Source of the DNA: Isochrysis galbana
Taxonomy: Eukaryota; Haptophyta; Isochrysidales; Isochrysidaceae
Length of the DNA stretch: 64,000 nucleotides
Direction: 5' to 3'
Assembly: GCA_018136815.1 (NCBI GenBank)
Contig: CM030934.1
Span: 430,979-494,978 of the forward strand
The stretch's first letter is position 1. Each line of letters opens with the position of its first letter. This document shows positions 43,086 to 54,315 of this stretch, piece after piece. The translations under genes and the position numbers were made by a program. The notes under the pieces were generated by a model that was given only the letters and a program-made list of their open reading frames with translations, had not been told where the DNA came from and made no database searches.

Positions 43086-44092
43086 GCTGTCATCCATCCA
43101 GCCGTTTGAGCTACTCCTACTCGCTAAGCCCATGGGCTCGTCATGCAGCAGGCAGCAAAGGTCGATTCTCCGGGCTTGCGTACGGAGCGAGTCCTTAGTC
43201 TGATGCGAGCAATCTGGCGACGCACAACACCATTGGGCATAGGGTGAGACTGGGTGTTAAGACGGCCCGCACTTGCCTAGCTCCGTTCTATCGCCAAAAT
43301 TCTCCTTCTTTTCATGCCAACTGCTATCATCACGAGAGGAACGCCACACCGTGTGATGGTGATGGTCTGTCAGGTGATGCTGTTTAGTGTGATGATGGCG
43401 TATTGGCCTCGTGCGTGCGCGCGCACACGTCGTGGCGCGTGTTACACATGTGGGAGATGGGGGTGCTCAAAAGGGTTGGATAGGATCATTTGAAAGTCTA
43501 ATCGCGGAGTAGCGCAAGGGTGTTGTGTGTCATTATGGCACGCAATCAAGGGCTTTGGGTGCGCCCTCTGTGGCGGAAGTCGATTATGTAGGCGATGTGT
43601 GAAGTGCGCCTCCGCGCATGTTGGTTGGCGGTGCTATTGGTATTGGTGTAGTAGAGGTTTCCACCATGTGCCATGTGGAGGAGCTACCCTCCTGCATGGT
43701 GCATGGGGGTCGTTCTCTTGGCTTGGGCGCTTGGGCGGGTCTCCCATGACCCTTGGACATAGATAGAGATGAAAAAATAAATTCTTAACATTCTCGCCGC
43801 GCGCGCGACTCTGCACCTTAACTATGCAGCCACGCCCGCAACTCTCGCCCCCCCTCCACCTGCCTTGCGGCCCGTCCCTTGTGCGCTACCTAGGGGTTGG
43901 GTGTTGGGGGTTTCCTGCAGCAGACGGCGTGTACCGATCCCCGATGGGTTTTCCTCAACTTCCTCCTGTGCCATCGGGCTACCGGTTATAGTGTTGTCTT
44001 TTTTTTGAATCAGGGGGACAAGTAGTGTGTCTCGTTGGGTCTGAGGCCGGGGTCGGGTAGGTGGGTGGATCGCGGCGGTGATCTATGTGCGG
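43086..44092. other. Gene-free stretch
   Basis: 3' flank of the docking-complex gene. Short GTGATG(G) runs around 43340-43400. The stretch 43900-44090 is probably the degraded 3' flank of the LINE fragment that follows on the minus strand. Confidence 0.4.
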
Positions 44093-44530
44093 TTAAGCGA
44101 GTCTATCCGCTATGTTGAGCGCTTGTGCAACCGCGGTCAGATTCGTGCCGAGCGTTAGGGTTCCTTTGTCGTTGGTCGTAAAGACGGGGGCGCAAAGATC
44201 GCGCGGGGACTTGAGTTTCGGTTTTTTCCCTTGGGAGGCTTTAGTGGTGCGTGCGGTCGAGGTCCTGTCCGGAGGTTCAAGGCCTCTGACGAGGACCGTG
44301 AATCTGTTGAGGATTATGTATTATGTGGTGAAAGGTGTAGTTATCGAATTCCACTTTGTAGAAATCGCCTATTATGTATCTCCATGCTATGAGGTAGAGG
44401 TAGAGGGCTTTGAGGCTGTCGGGCGTTGGTGTATTCGGGTACGCGAACAGTCTATCCTTGATTTTTTGGACTGTTGTTCTGTTCCTTTCCGGCGTGTATC
44501 CACATTGGCAAGGGTCCCTTGACCGGGGAG
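44093..44530 (-). pseudogene. LINE ORF2 C-terminus fragment (minus strand)
   Basis: The minus strand reads LFAYPNTPTPDSLKALYLYL, IAWRYIIGDFYKVEFDNYT and, before the stop at 44093, CAPVFTTNDKGTLTLGTNL then TAVAQALNIADRLA. The last part is the same C-terminal module as SPLYTVDKDFNIGTSEDLL at 49600-49699. The middle matches the plus-strand LINE at 44950-45060 (AWRYGDIY...DFYNVHYGN). Frame is partly broken. Confidence 0.6.
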
Positions 44531-44539
44531 GATCGCAGA

Positions 44540-44745
44540 TGCAGGTTTCACGACATGCCCTACGAGTCTAGGCACTACATCACGTGCCCGGACCTGCAGG
44601 AAGCGTTGCTAGCATACGTAAGGAAAGCTATCTTCGATCACCGAGAGGCCATCTTCACTGCCAAGGGGGCTATGACACAAAATAGCTCAGAGAGGGTCGG
44701 GAGTGTATGTCTTCTATATCGGGGGAAAGGGCAAAACATGGATGG
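44540..44745 (+). pseudogene. Fragment of the Mutator-like transposase family
   Basis: It encodes CRFHDMPYESRHYITCPDLQ, ALLAYVRKAIFDHREAIF and GAMTQNSSERVGSVCLLYR. This aligns with residues near the C-terminal half of the transposase at 50027-51656 (CRLHPDG.., MLDYVEKTVINRKELIF, GAATQNASERVGSICLRYR). It is wedged between two LINE fragments of opposite orientation. Confidence 0.7.
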
Positions 44746-44747
44746 CG

Positions 44748-45560
44748 TTCAATATGCCACCCAACGTGCCGCTTCTGTGGGGCGGCCCCCGAGTCGTCGG
44801 TACATTTAGCGCGTTGTAACGCGACGGAACCGATCTTTGCTTACATTGAGCAGCTCTTTAATGCACGAAACCCCCTGCAACACGAGACGGCGCAACGCCT
44901 CTTCTGTTACCAGGTCGACAGACCGCACCCCTCCTCGGGATATCTAGGTATCTTGGCATGGAGATATGGAGATATATACTAACGGACTTCTACAACGTCC
45001 ACTATGGCAACGCCGAGGCGAGATCGACGAGAGCCATTCTGAGAGCTACCTTCTCGAGATACCACTGGCTAGTCAAGGCGAAAGTGGGTTTCTTCCAGCG
45101 ACTTAAGTAAGGACCAGAGAGAGAGACTTGGACTGCACGCCCCGAGCAATAAACACCTGCGAAGATTGATCGCCCCTCTGTATACAGTGGATAAAGACTT
45201 TAACTTGGAGATCTCAGACGTTTTGGCGCGAGTAGCAACCGAACTAGGCGTCAGAAATATAACATGAATCCTCTGAACAAAGAAAAAGGTTTCTACTGAG
45301 GACAAGCCCCCGAGGGGGCGGGAAGAGCACCCACACAACGACGATATCACTCACTCTTACCCCCTCTGTCTCGCGCCCCTGGTCGAAGCAGCGCGCGCGG
45401 CCTCCCCTCCCTCCATCGGCCAAGTAAGGAAGACGGGGGAGGGGAAAGGGGGAGCGGCATGAAAGGGAGGGTAGTTAGGAGTAGCACGTAGCACTAGCAA
45501 CCTGCCTCACGCCGTGCATGTAGCGGCTAGTTTTTGTAAGATTTTTTTTTACCTAACGCT
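44748..45560 (+). pseudogene. LINE ORF2 zinc-finger/C-terminus and 3' UTR
   Basis: CHPTCRFCGAAPESSVHLARC is the C..C...E..H....C zinc finger found after reverse transcriptase in many LINEs. It is followed by AWRYGDIY and, in a shifted frame, LHAPSNKHLRRLIAPLYTVD with VRNIT and stop near 45266. The sequence to 45560, ending in an AGATTTTTTTTT tract, matches 49700-50000 after the LINE at 47.8 kb. This identifies a shared 3' UTR. At least two frameshifts are present. Confidence 0.7.
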
Positions 45561-45603
45561 AAGCCAACACAGAATAATAACAGCTACGCTATTGTCAAAC
45601 AAC

Positions 45604-47000
45604 TCAAAGGACGTTCCAAGTTGCCTGCACATCTCTCCCCACAAACGCGGAAGGGAAGAAGACCCCATAAAGGAGCGACTGCGGATGGCGCTTGGCCCAT
45701 AGGAAGACGCAAAAGACCAGTGCGACGGGAACTAGCGTCGTCACCAACATCACTAGGTGTTGCCAGAGCACTGCGTCGGTGCCATGAATCACCCTTCCGT
45801 GCCATCCAGCCGCATGGACATGATGGGTGTGCTCGTCGCCCAATGTGGGTGCAAACGCGTCTGCGTGCTTGATAAAGACGAGGCCTGCTGGGCTCGCTGG
45901 CCGGCCAAGCAGGCGGGCCGTACTTGGTAAAGGTTTGAAGTCATCGCACGTCTGATCCGCACCCGGCTTTATAGACTGCCCATGGAGAAAGGGCGCATCG
46001 GGCGTTATTGGGATGCTGGGATGTAGAGGCGCGGGCAGCAGCTCGGATCACGGTGGAGGGCAAAGCACAGCAATCATCGATGCTAGACAGGCCTGCGTCA
46101 TACGTATCGCACCTGCACCGTAAGAAGATCGACGAGAAGCTGCGCCTCGGACAGATCGAGTCCCGTCATGTGCAGCATCCCCACGGCATCGTCGGCACCG
46201 ACCGCTTCAAACGACAGCTTTGTCCCCGTACTAACTGTCGCCAGTGTGGCCAGCGACGACCCATTGAGCCAAGCGGGTCCCGCCAGCTCAAGCGCAGGCG
46301 AACCGCCTCCTCGAAGCACCGCGACGCCTGCGTCACGGAAGGCGACGCTCACCGGCGCCTCGTCTGAAATGGCTAGCTGCGCGACGACGGCAGCGACATC
46401 GGAGGAAGACAGAGGTGCAAAACATCCGCTCTCACTCAATGGTAGGCGGAGCGCGTGCTCGTGCCTCGCGTCGCGCGCCCACAGAAGCAGATTCTGCTGG
46501 TAGAATGCGGTGCGCAACACGAGCGCGCCTGGCGCGGGGCCCCAAGCATCTGCTAGCCTGCGCTCGAGTGTCGCGTATGCGCGCATCGAGGCGGGCACAT
46601 GCTCGCGCTCGGCGCCAATTACGGAAAGTAGGAAAACTCCTGACAGGTGAAGCCCGGGCCTGCCTGCGTCCCTCGCCACGAGCGACGCGTTGATGAGCTG
46701 GATTCCCACGTGTTCTCTCTCTTGCGAGAGAGGAGGCAGCAGCAGAGCATAGCTTGCGCCCTCGAAGCACTCGATGAGAGCTCTGGTGGGCTGACGCACA
46801 TCGATGTGGATGGCGGCCAGAGCGCGAGAGCGCGCGGAGGTCTCGTCCTCGACGCACGCGATGATTGACGCAGGGTCTCGGAGCGAGGAGAGGGAGAGAG
46901 ACAGAGAGAAGCCCTCGTCGCCGTCGGCGGACGTCAGAAGCAGCCGAGGAGGCATACACCATGCGGGCAGCGCCAGGGTGAGCACAGCGAGGGCGCGCAT
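45604..47000 (-). CDS. NmrA-like NAD(P)-binding protein with C-terminal membrane anchor
   Basis: Exon 1 (47000-46113, 296 codons) and exon 2 (46041-45604) join in phase 0 across a 71-bp GT-AG intron; 441 residues. The N-terminus is a signal peptide (MRALAVLTLALPAWC). The body follows the NmrA-like atypical SDR layout: a degenerate nucleotide loop (LLLTSADGDEG), AIHIDVRQPTRALIECFEGA, YALLLPP, LSGVFLLSVIGAE, a YATLERRLAD helix, VLRTAFYQQNLLLW and a DVAAVVAQLAISDE segment. Exon 2 adds a Pro-rich linker, a His-rich patch and one membrane span (LVMLVTTLVPVALVFCVFLW), ending in WNVL. Substrate unknown; the loop is atypical, so enzyme activity is uncertain. The acceptor at 46042 was chosen by phase and is the least certain point. 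A GA array abuts the start codon. Confidence 0.6.
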
Positions 47001-47785
47001 CTCTCTCTCTCTCTCCCTCTCTCTCTCTCTCTCCTCACGCACACGGAAGCGATCAATCAACTATTCCCCTCCCCCTCTCTCTCCTTCCTCACCCCCCCCC
47101 TCTTCTCCTCTCTCTGATGCTCTCTCCCTCTCTCCTCTCGTCCTCTCTCTCCCCTCTCCCCCCTCCCCTGTCCCCCCCCCCCCCCCCTCTACTCTTTGTA
47201 GCTAGACCTATGGTAGTACTATATAAGGCGGGGGGGGGTGGGGGGGAGTACAAGAAAATGGCGGATTGGGAGTGGGACGCTCGCACAGTGTCTCCGTCCG
47301 GTGCTGCGCGCGCCCACGCCTTGCTCCCGCGCGCTTAAGGTGGCCCAGCCACCGATGGGGGGGGGGGGGGGGGGGGGGGGGCGTTTCGCAAGTGGTAGGA
47401 AAGTCAGCGACGGCGGGTGGGGGTGGGGGGTGGGGTGGGGCAGCGCCGGAGCGCCATGGCTCCCAGCGATCCTCGGAGGACAGCAGCCGAGGGGAGGGAA
47501 GGGGAGGGCATGTCTCACACACCATCAGACGCTGGGAGGGCCCTGGGGAGCCGGAGTCTCGCGCCCGCCACGAGAGAGATGGCCTCTCAGACGATGGAGG
47601 CAGACGAGGTCGCAGACGTTCGGCCGCGTCGCAAGTCGAGGGGGATGGCCACCCCTCAGGAGGTGGAAGAGGGGTGCAGGCGCACCCGAGTGCCGAGGGC
47701 CTCATTGGATTTTGGATCGCCGGGTGGGCACGGCGCCATGCGGCACAGCAGGCCGCCACTGGCTGTGGTTATGGCCCGTCCTCTT
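47001..47785. other. Microsatellite and poly-G/C spacer
   Basis: TC arrays (47001-47180), a C15 run near 47174-47187 and a G25 run (47357-47381). Frames between 47240 and 47785 are open but low in complexity; they may be degraded LINE sequence. Confidence 0.5.
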
Positions 47786-48516
47786 CCTGCGCCACCGCCA
47801 TAGGAGTCCCTTTCTGGGAAGGACCAGGCAATGACTCCTTCTGGGAGAAGCTATACGCCAAGCTCAAAAAGAAAGTCGCAACATGGAGGGGAATGACGAG
47901 TCTCTCCATTCACGGAAGGACCCTACTAGTGAACTTCATAATATACGGGACGCCGAGATATTGGCTGTCCACGTCCACCCCGCCGGCGTGGTTCATGGAG
48001 GCCATAGATTCTGACGTTCGAACCATACTATGGGATAGATCTCCCCGACTACAGGCGGACGAGTTGGGCTCCTCGCAAGAGGGCATAAAATGGATAACCC
48101 TTCCGGCGTACCCGAGAGTGGGGACGAGAGAAGACGGGCCCCTATTGGGTGTCGGACTACTCCCCATGGCCGAACACACGCGAGCGCTTCAAGCGATATG
48201 GATAGCCCGCTACCTAAACCCGTCAACGGCGGAATGGAAGACGGTCTTAGACCAATGGTTCAGTCGCACCCCCCTAGGGCGCGCGGCGGTCTTCGCGAAG
48301 GTCGACTTGAAAAGCCTCACGGCTAGCATTCGCGGTAATAGCACGCTCCCGACCTTTTGGAAGCATGCGCTCGAGAACTTTAGACGGATTAACTTCCATA
48401 GGGAAACAAACACACGGGAAGGAATCCAGGGTAGGGCGGTCAAACAGGGTTTTTTTATTAGGGGTAAGAAAATGACCATCTTAGGGTTGAGAAAATTTGA
48501 GGATTCTTTTCGGTAG
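47786..48516 (+). pseudogene. LINE reverse transcriptase, C-terminal (thumb/connection) fragment
   Basis: Open frame with GVPFWEGPGNDSFWEKLYAK, LKKKVATWRGMTSLSIHGRT, LLVNFIIYGTPRYWL and later LGVGLLPMAEHTRALQAIW. This is the post-palm region of LINE reverse transcriptases (W..k......W....LS..GR..L.......p.Yw...). The catalytic FADD box and all upstream domains are absent. The frame stops at 48516, just before a tandem array. Confidence 0.75.
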
Positions 48517-48657
48517 AAAGTTCCCAATACACCCAACAAGCACATATCCGGGGCCCATTAGGACCAAGACCCCCCCCTTGGGCCCCAACAACAAAACGCA
48601 ACCAAATACTAACAAAAGACGCTAAAGTCGCAAAGGGCCGAAAAGCTGAACTTGAAA

Positions 48658-49552
48658 TCGAGACCGGGCGCGGTGCGTGCCCGTTTTCGACGATCCATCC
48701 GGATGAGGGGGCCCGCCAGACACCAAATACACAGGGGCCACCCACACAGTCACGCCAATCGGGCGGGCCGCGCGCCGAAATCTCGCAGAAATCAGCCATC
48801 CGTGGAGCCCATTCGACGTGTGACGTCTCCGAGGGAGGCTCAGAGAACCCGACTTCGAACTTATGCCGGACGCGCTGCGCGCGCGTTTTCGACGATCCAT
48901 CTTGATGGGGGGCCCCGCCAGACACCAAATACACAGGGGCCACCCACACAGTCACGCCAATCGGGCGGGCCGTGCGCCGAAATCTCGCAGAAATCAGCCA
49001 TCCGTGGAGCCCATTCGACGTGTGACGTCTCCGAGGGAGGCTCAGAGAGCCCGACTTCGAACTGATGCCGGACGCGCTGCGCGCGCGTTTTCGACGATCC
49101 ATCTTGATGGGGGGCCCCGCCAGACACCAAATACACAAGGGCCACCCACACAGTCACGCCAATCGGGCGGGCCGCGCGCCGAAATCTCGCAGAAATCAGC
49201 CATCCGTGGAGCCCATTCGACGTGTGACGTCTCCGAGGGAGGCCCTGAGAACCCGACTTCGAACTGATGCCAGGCGCGCTACGCGCCCGTTTTCGACGAT
49301 CCATCTTGATGGGGGGCCCCGTCAGACACCAAATACACAGGGGCCACCCACACAAACACGCCAATCGGACGGGCCGCGCGCCGAAATCTCGCAGAAATCA
49401 GCCATCCGTGGAGCCCATTCGACGTGTGACGTCTCCGAGGGAGGCTCAGAGAGCCCGACTTCGAACTTATGCCGGACGCGCTACGCGCGCGTTTTCGACG
49501 ATCCATCTTGATGGGGGGCCCCGTCAGACACCAAATACACAGGGGCCACCCG
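48658..49552. repeat. 202-bp tandem repeat, about 4.4 copies
   Basis: Successive copies start near 48661, 48863, 49065, 49267 and 49469 (last one partial). Each contains ATGCCGGACGCGCT, TTTTCGACGATCCATC, CACCAAATACACA and CGACGTGTGACGTCTCCGAG. Inner copies are over 95% identical. The unit length is not a multiple of three, yet frames stay open across copies on both strands. Confidence 0.95.
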
Positions 49553-50005
49553 GAGAATATGGGGTTACACGCCCCGAGCAACAAACACATTAAGAAAATG
49601 ATAAGCCCGCTGTACACGGTGGACAAGGATTTCAACATAGGAACGTCGGAGGACCTCTTGCAAGTGGCAAGGGGGCTAGACCTGCGACACATCACCTAAA
49701 GCAGCTAAATTTCTGGGTAGGAATCACAGCAGTTATTAAAGAAAGAATCTAAAGTATTTAAGGGAGAAATCGAAGCTAACACCGAAAGCAAAGGACGAGC
49801 CACAGTCTCCCGCCCCCTTCTCTCCAACTCCTGGCCGAAGCAGCGCGCGCGGCCTCCCCGGAACCAGCTTCTCCGCAAATGAGGGAACTGGGAAAGGGGG
49901 AGGGGGTTGTTAGGGGTTAAGGTTGGGTAGTAGGGAGGTACACTAGCACACTGCCTCACGCCGCACACGTAGCGGGGTTTTTTAAGAAGATTTTTTTTTC
50001 CTGCG
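49553..50005 (+). pseudogene. LINE ORF2 C-terminal end and 3' UTR
   Basis: Directly after the tandem array: GLHAPSNKHIKKMISPLYTV, DKDFNIGTSEDLLQVARGL, DLRHIT and stop at 49699. A 3' UTR-like stretch shared with 45270-45560 follows, ending in AGATTTTTTTTT. The zinc-finger region expected between RT and this end is missing, its place being taken by the array. Confidence 0.7.
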
Positions 50006-50026
50006 CCACCGCCACCGCCACCGCCA

Positions 50027-53000
50027 GTGGAGGATCCGCCTCCACCTCCTCCACCAAAGCAGAGGCCAAGCCTGGAACAACCCCAGGAGGCACTGTCGTA
50101 CTCATTCAACGTGAATGCGGAGACGCTCGCCTCTCAATTGTGTAGGAGGTTCGCATGTCCCTCTTGCGGAGAGAAATCGTTGGGTCTGGGGTACAACGAG
50201 AAGGTGTACGGCGGCAGAGGGTTGACGCTGCATCTGAGGTGTACCGAGTTGGAGTGTGGGAGGAATGTGCATCTTCGCCTGGGTGGGATGACGACTCTGG
50301 AAAGGGAGCCGCGCTCTCTTCGCCCTATCGAAGATGAAGGCGATTTGGAAGCAGAGGACGCTTGCAGCTCGCACGATGAGCGAGAAGATGATGGGCCCGC
50401 GCGGGGATCTTACTCGAGGGAGTGTGTGGTCGCTGTGCTGGCAGCTCTCATGGGTGGGCAGCAATATTCTGCATATGAAGCTTCGGCGTTGATGTCGGGC
50501 ACCAAGCCCATGTCTCGGAAAACCTTCGAGAGGTACGTTCGGCGCGTCGCTCCTTACGTGCAAGCCGTTGCAGAGGAAAGCATGCACCTCGTGCGGTACG
50601 CCGTAGTGTGTTACGGCGACATTCACAACGGTGGAGCTGTCGTGGCCAACAACATGGTGCTCACAAACGACTGCTTTTGGCAGACGCGGGGGCACTACTC
50701 CATCAACGGCACCGGAACAATCTGCGAGTTGACGTCGGGCGGTGTCATTTTCAGACACCACTGCTGCAAGTTCCCCGAGGCCGGCTCGCAGTTCGATGCG
50801 TACGACGATAGCGCCAAGTCGATGGACGCACGCTCCCTCGAGCTGATGTTGGATGACGCAGTGACGTGGATGACGACGGAGGTGCAGCCGCTACTTGACG
50901 AGAAGAAGATTCGCGCAAGGGCGAAGTTCGCAGGGATCGTGCTCGACGGTGATGCTACCACTGACATTTTTGTGAACAAGGTGCGTGAAGCTGCCATTGC
51001 AAGCGGCGATCCCGTCTGCGCAGAGCTGCGTGTGCGCCCGTGCGCCAATCACCTCGCAAAGAATGTAGGAAAGAAAGCTGGGCAGCTGGGCGCAGAGCTG
51101 CACCGTTCGTGCTCGTGCAACGTGCGGCAAAAGAAGCACAGTGGCGGCGCCTACGTCACGGGTGCTCGGGATCATCTAGGGTGCAGCGGTGACAGTCACC
51201 CCCTGGTCAAAAAAATGCAGCGCGGGATGGGGGCCGCCATCCGGGGCGCTGCTCACATGGAAAGGCACGCCGGCGAGACCGTTGCCGACGCAGGAATTAG
51301 GGCAGTCGAGGAGTGTCTCTTACACCTGTTCGATGTGCATCACGGACCAGGCTTCTTCACGGGCATCACACGGAAATGTCGTCTTCACCCTGATGGCCAA
51401 GCAGCGTCTGTGACAAACAACTGTTTGGATTGGCAAGAGGGCATGCTGGACTATGTGGAGAAGACTGTCATCAACCGGAAGGAGTTGATATTCGGTGAGC
51501 ACGGCGCCGCTACGCAGAATGCTTCCGAACGCGTCGGGAGCATTTGCCTCCGCTACAGGCCCAAAGGTGTGGTGATGCGTGATACGTTATATCGTTGCAC
51601 AACTGACCTTGCCATCGCGCACTGCAACAGCGTGGTGTTGGGCTGCTTCCAAGCCAATAATAATAATAAAACAACTGAGCGTTAGTACCACTACTCCCAC
51701 TAGCCCGGTACTATCACGACACCCCTCAGCGCACTTGCCCGCACGCCTTGAAGTGATGGCACAGACACATACACATATGCATCCCTTCAAATCTCCCCCC
51801 TCGCAAACCCCCGGCTCCCATTATAACTCCCCACAAGTTACAATGAGGGAAAACCCATTGAGGCGGACCGGTCGACGCCGGCCGACTCTCCGGGGAAAAA
51901 CACCGGGGGGGGGGGAGGGACCTCTCGTCGTGAAGCAGAACGGCCCTTACAGCTCGCGCCGCGAGCAGTCCTCGAAGAAATAAATGACTGCGCCCCCCGA
52001 TACCTGCCACAGGGACGTCTTGAGCCACTCCCTTCTTCTCGCCCCTCCTGTCGCCAGCCGCCCCCCTTCGCCCGTTTGCTAACGCAAACGGGGCCCGTTT
52101 CTTACCGCACTCCATCGGGGGGGGGCGCAAATTCCCCCCTCTCCCTCTCTCCATTCTCCTCCGCCCCTCTCCCTGCGGCGCGTCGCCATGCGGCGCGCCA
52201 CGGCCTGCTCTCAGAGGGCCTTTGGGGGCTCCCAGAGGGCCAGCAAGGGCAGCTGAGGGGGCAGTGGAGGCTGGGGCTCAGCCCCTGGCCCCCCCTGCCT
52301 CTCCCACGCTTGCCACGCTGGCCATTGGAGCCTCCCAGTGGCCTCTGTATGCCTGGCGACCAGGGGAGGGGGGGGAGTCAGCTCGAGGGCAGGCCCATGC
52401 TGGGCGTGGGAGTGCGAGTCTCGGCCCGCGCCCACTAGGGGTCTGGGTCAGAGTGTTGATTGCCCAGCCCCTGCCAAAGGGCAGGGGCTGGGGTTGATTG
52501 TACGGGCCCACCCCGGGGGGTGTCCGCGATGGAGAGAGGGGGGCGCGAGGCCCCCATTGACCCCCACTTATAAAAGTAGGTTGGCTGCTTCCAAGCCAAG
52601 CTCGAGCAGAGGGGGTGGGCTCCTGATGCGAGACTGCTAGCATTTGGCTGCTTCCAAGCTCGCATCCTGGAGCGTATGCACATGAGAGTGTCGATATATC
52701 AGCGCTCAGTGTGGCAGTCGCAGCTCCATGTGCGCGTCGAGCAGAGTTTGACAAGGCGCACCGCTGCGTACTATCGCGAACGGGCACTGAAGAGGCGCTT
52801 GCTAAAGATGCGCCGGCAGGCGGAGTCACAGGCGTCTCGCGGCAGCAACTACGACTACAAACCCCCCGAAGCAGTGTCGGTCAAAGGATCCCCCGGAGCT
52901 TGCAAATGTTCTGCATTGGTGAAGTGTGCGACAATGGCGTGTGCTTGTCGTGTGGCCGGTGTGTTGTGCACGGATGCCTGCCATGGTGGGAGGCCCTCAC

Positions 53001-53164
53001 TGAAATGCTGCAGGATGAGTGCTCCATTGCCCTCGGGTAGTGATGTGTCAAGTGGGTGTGCCACATCGTCTGATGCGTCGTCGGCTGCCGGTCAAGGTGT
53101 GAATTCCGACCCAGAGTCTGAGATACTCTCGGAGCTCAGCTGTTGCGAGGAGTGCGATATGTGA
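50027..53164 (+). pseudogene. Mutator-like DDE transposase gene interrupted by a retroelement
   Basis: Two coding blocks, 50027-51656 and 52599-53164, lie in the same frame once the insertion and one TSD copy are discounted. N-terminal CPSC...C..C zinc-binding motif (residues 44-80). The core has CYGDIHNGGAV, DCFWQTRGHYSINGTG (family pattern DGTWxxRGHxSxxGxG), FAGIVLDGDATTD (catalytic-type DGD) and CANHLAKNVGKK (family C.NH..KR.G). These fit the Mutator-like transposases of the animal/protist type. The C-terminal block is Cys-rich (CKCSALVKCATMACAC...CC). No ATG precedes the zinc-binding region; the open frame begins at a poly-T LINE end, so the 5' end is lost or in an unseen exon. Terminal repeats were not found. 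Confidence 0.65.
51657..52579 (-). mobile_element. SINE-like non-LTR element, full length 0.92 kb
   Basis: Inverted relative to 35931-36861. Its 3' (TTA)n tail is at 51657 and its 5' end (CTACTTTTATAAGTGGGGG on the minus strand) at 52579. The target duplication is GTTGGGCTGCTTCCAAGCCA at 51637-51656 and the same word lacking one G at 52580-52598. It carries a TATAAAAG word at its 5' edge, GTTTGCTAACGCAAAC, and no conserved frame. Confidence 0.85.
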
Positions 53165-54315
53165 CCGAGCTACCAAATTGCAAATTGTGACGTGTAGTGA
53201 CACATTCAAGTCTTGTAACTCGGGTGAAGCCTGCAATGCCAAGGTAGCTGGCCGGCAATACCGATGTCAGCCATTAATTCAATCATCTTGATAATGATTT
53301 TCCGTGCTGGGCGCGGCCCAAAAATAAAATGCAAGTCTTTACAAGCAACACGCCGTGCCGGCTTCAGACTCCTACAACTCGAAACCATGGATCGATTAAG
53401 GTGTAGCTCTTGCACCTGCCCCTAGCACATTTGGCATCTGAGGCTCCCACACCTCAATGCTTGCAAGATTCGACACTCACAACGCACAATATCATTTTTC
53501 TCACGGCCACTCCCACACCAGGAGATTGACATCAAACCACCCCCGCCGTTCAGGTCTCACGCGAAGGAATCGGTGCCACCATGGCTGTGAGCCGCCCCGG
53601 ACCGGCTTCCCACATGTATGAGATACCTTCTGGAAGCCGCACGACGCACATACTTGCCGCCAGCAACCATCCGCCTGTGATAAGCAAGGCGAGGTCTGAC
53701 TGTGGAGACGTCCAAGCCAAAGACGTCAATGCTCACACGGGCCTTCGCGGAGCGTTCAGGCGGTCGCTCCCCGGGCAAAAGTGGCGCCGCATGACCTGCC
53801 TCGAACAGCCTCACCACCCCTTCCGCTCTCGCCGCGCCCGATTCAACCTCGTACCCTGCCGAGCGTCTCACGCAGCCCATCTGCAGCGCGCTTCCCCGAC
53901 CCCACCCTAGCTCGGTGTGGTGGCACGAGGGTGGACTGTGCGCGTGCTCGGGCAGGGGCCACATACCACCTGGTCCCTCAATCGGACGCTCAGCGCATCC
54001 GAGCGCCCAGCACAGCCGTCAGGCCCTGTGACAGCTGGAGGAGCGAGACTGCCGCCGCGCGCGCGCGCCCCCCCCTCCGTGGCCGTGCCACCTTAACTCC
54101 TTACTGCCGGGGGGAAGCACCAAAATAAGTGCTTCGCCCAGGTTTTTGTTTCGAGTCGGGCAAAGGGAGGAGGGGCGTGTAAGAGAATAGGCAGGCAGGA
54201 AAATGTGACAAAAGCAACTCAAATATCCGTCTCCCCCCCCCCCGCCCCCCTCCCCCCCCCCCCCCGCGCGCGCCCTCCCCCGCCCCCACCCCGCCCACCC
54301 CACCCCACCTCTCCG
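53165..54315. other. Intergenic, no supported gene
   Basis: Overlapping frames on both strands at 53557-53964 have no recognisable domain. Poly-C/poly-G blocks near 54233-54300 precede the next ORF. Confidence 0.35.

Noticed and set aside
45584-45843. An independent 79-residue membrane protein
   Set aside because: The frame is open well upstream and joins the NmrA-like exon in phase through a GT-AG intron, so it is better explained as that gene's last exon.
48622-49593. Several overlapping proteins across the 202-bp array, or a CRISPR-like array
   Set aside because: The unit changes frame every copy, so no protein repeat is conserved. Units are contiguous 202-mers without spacers.
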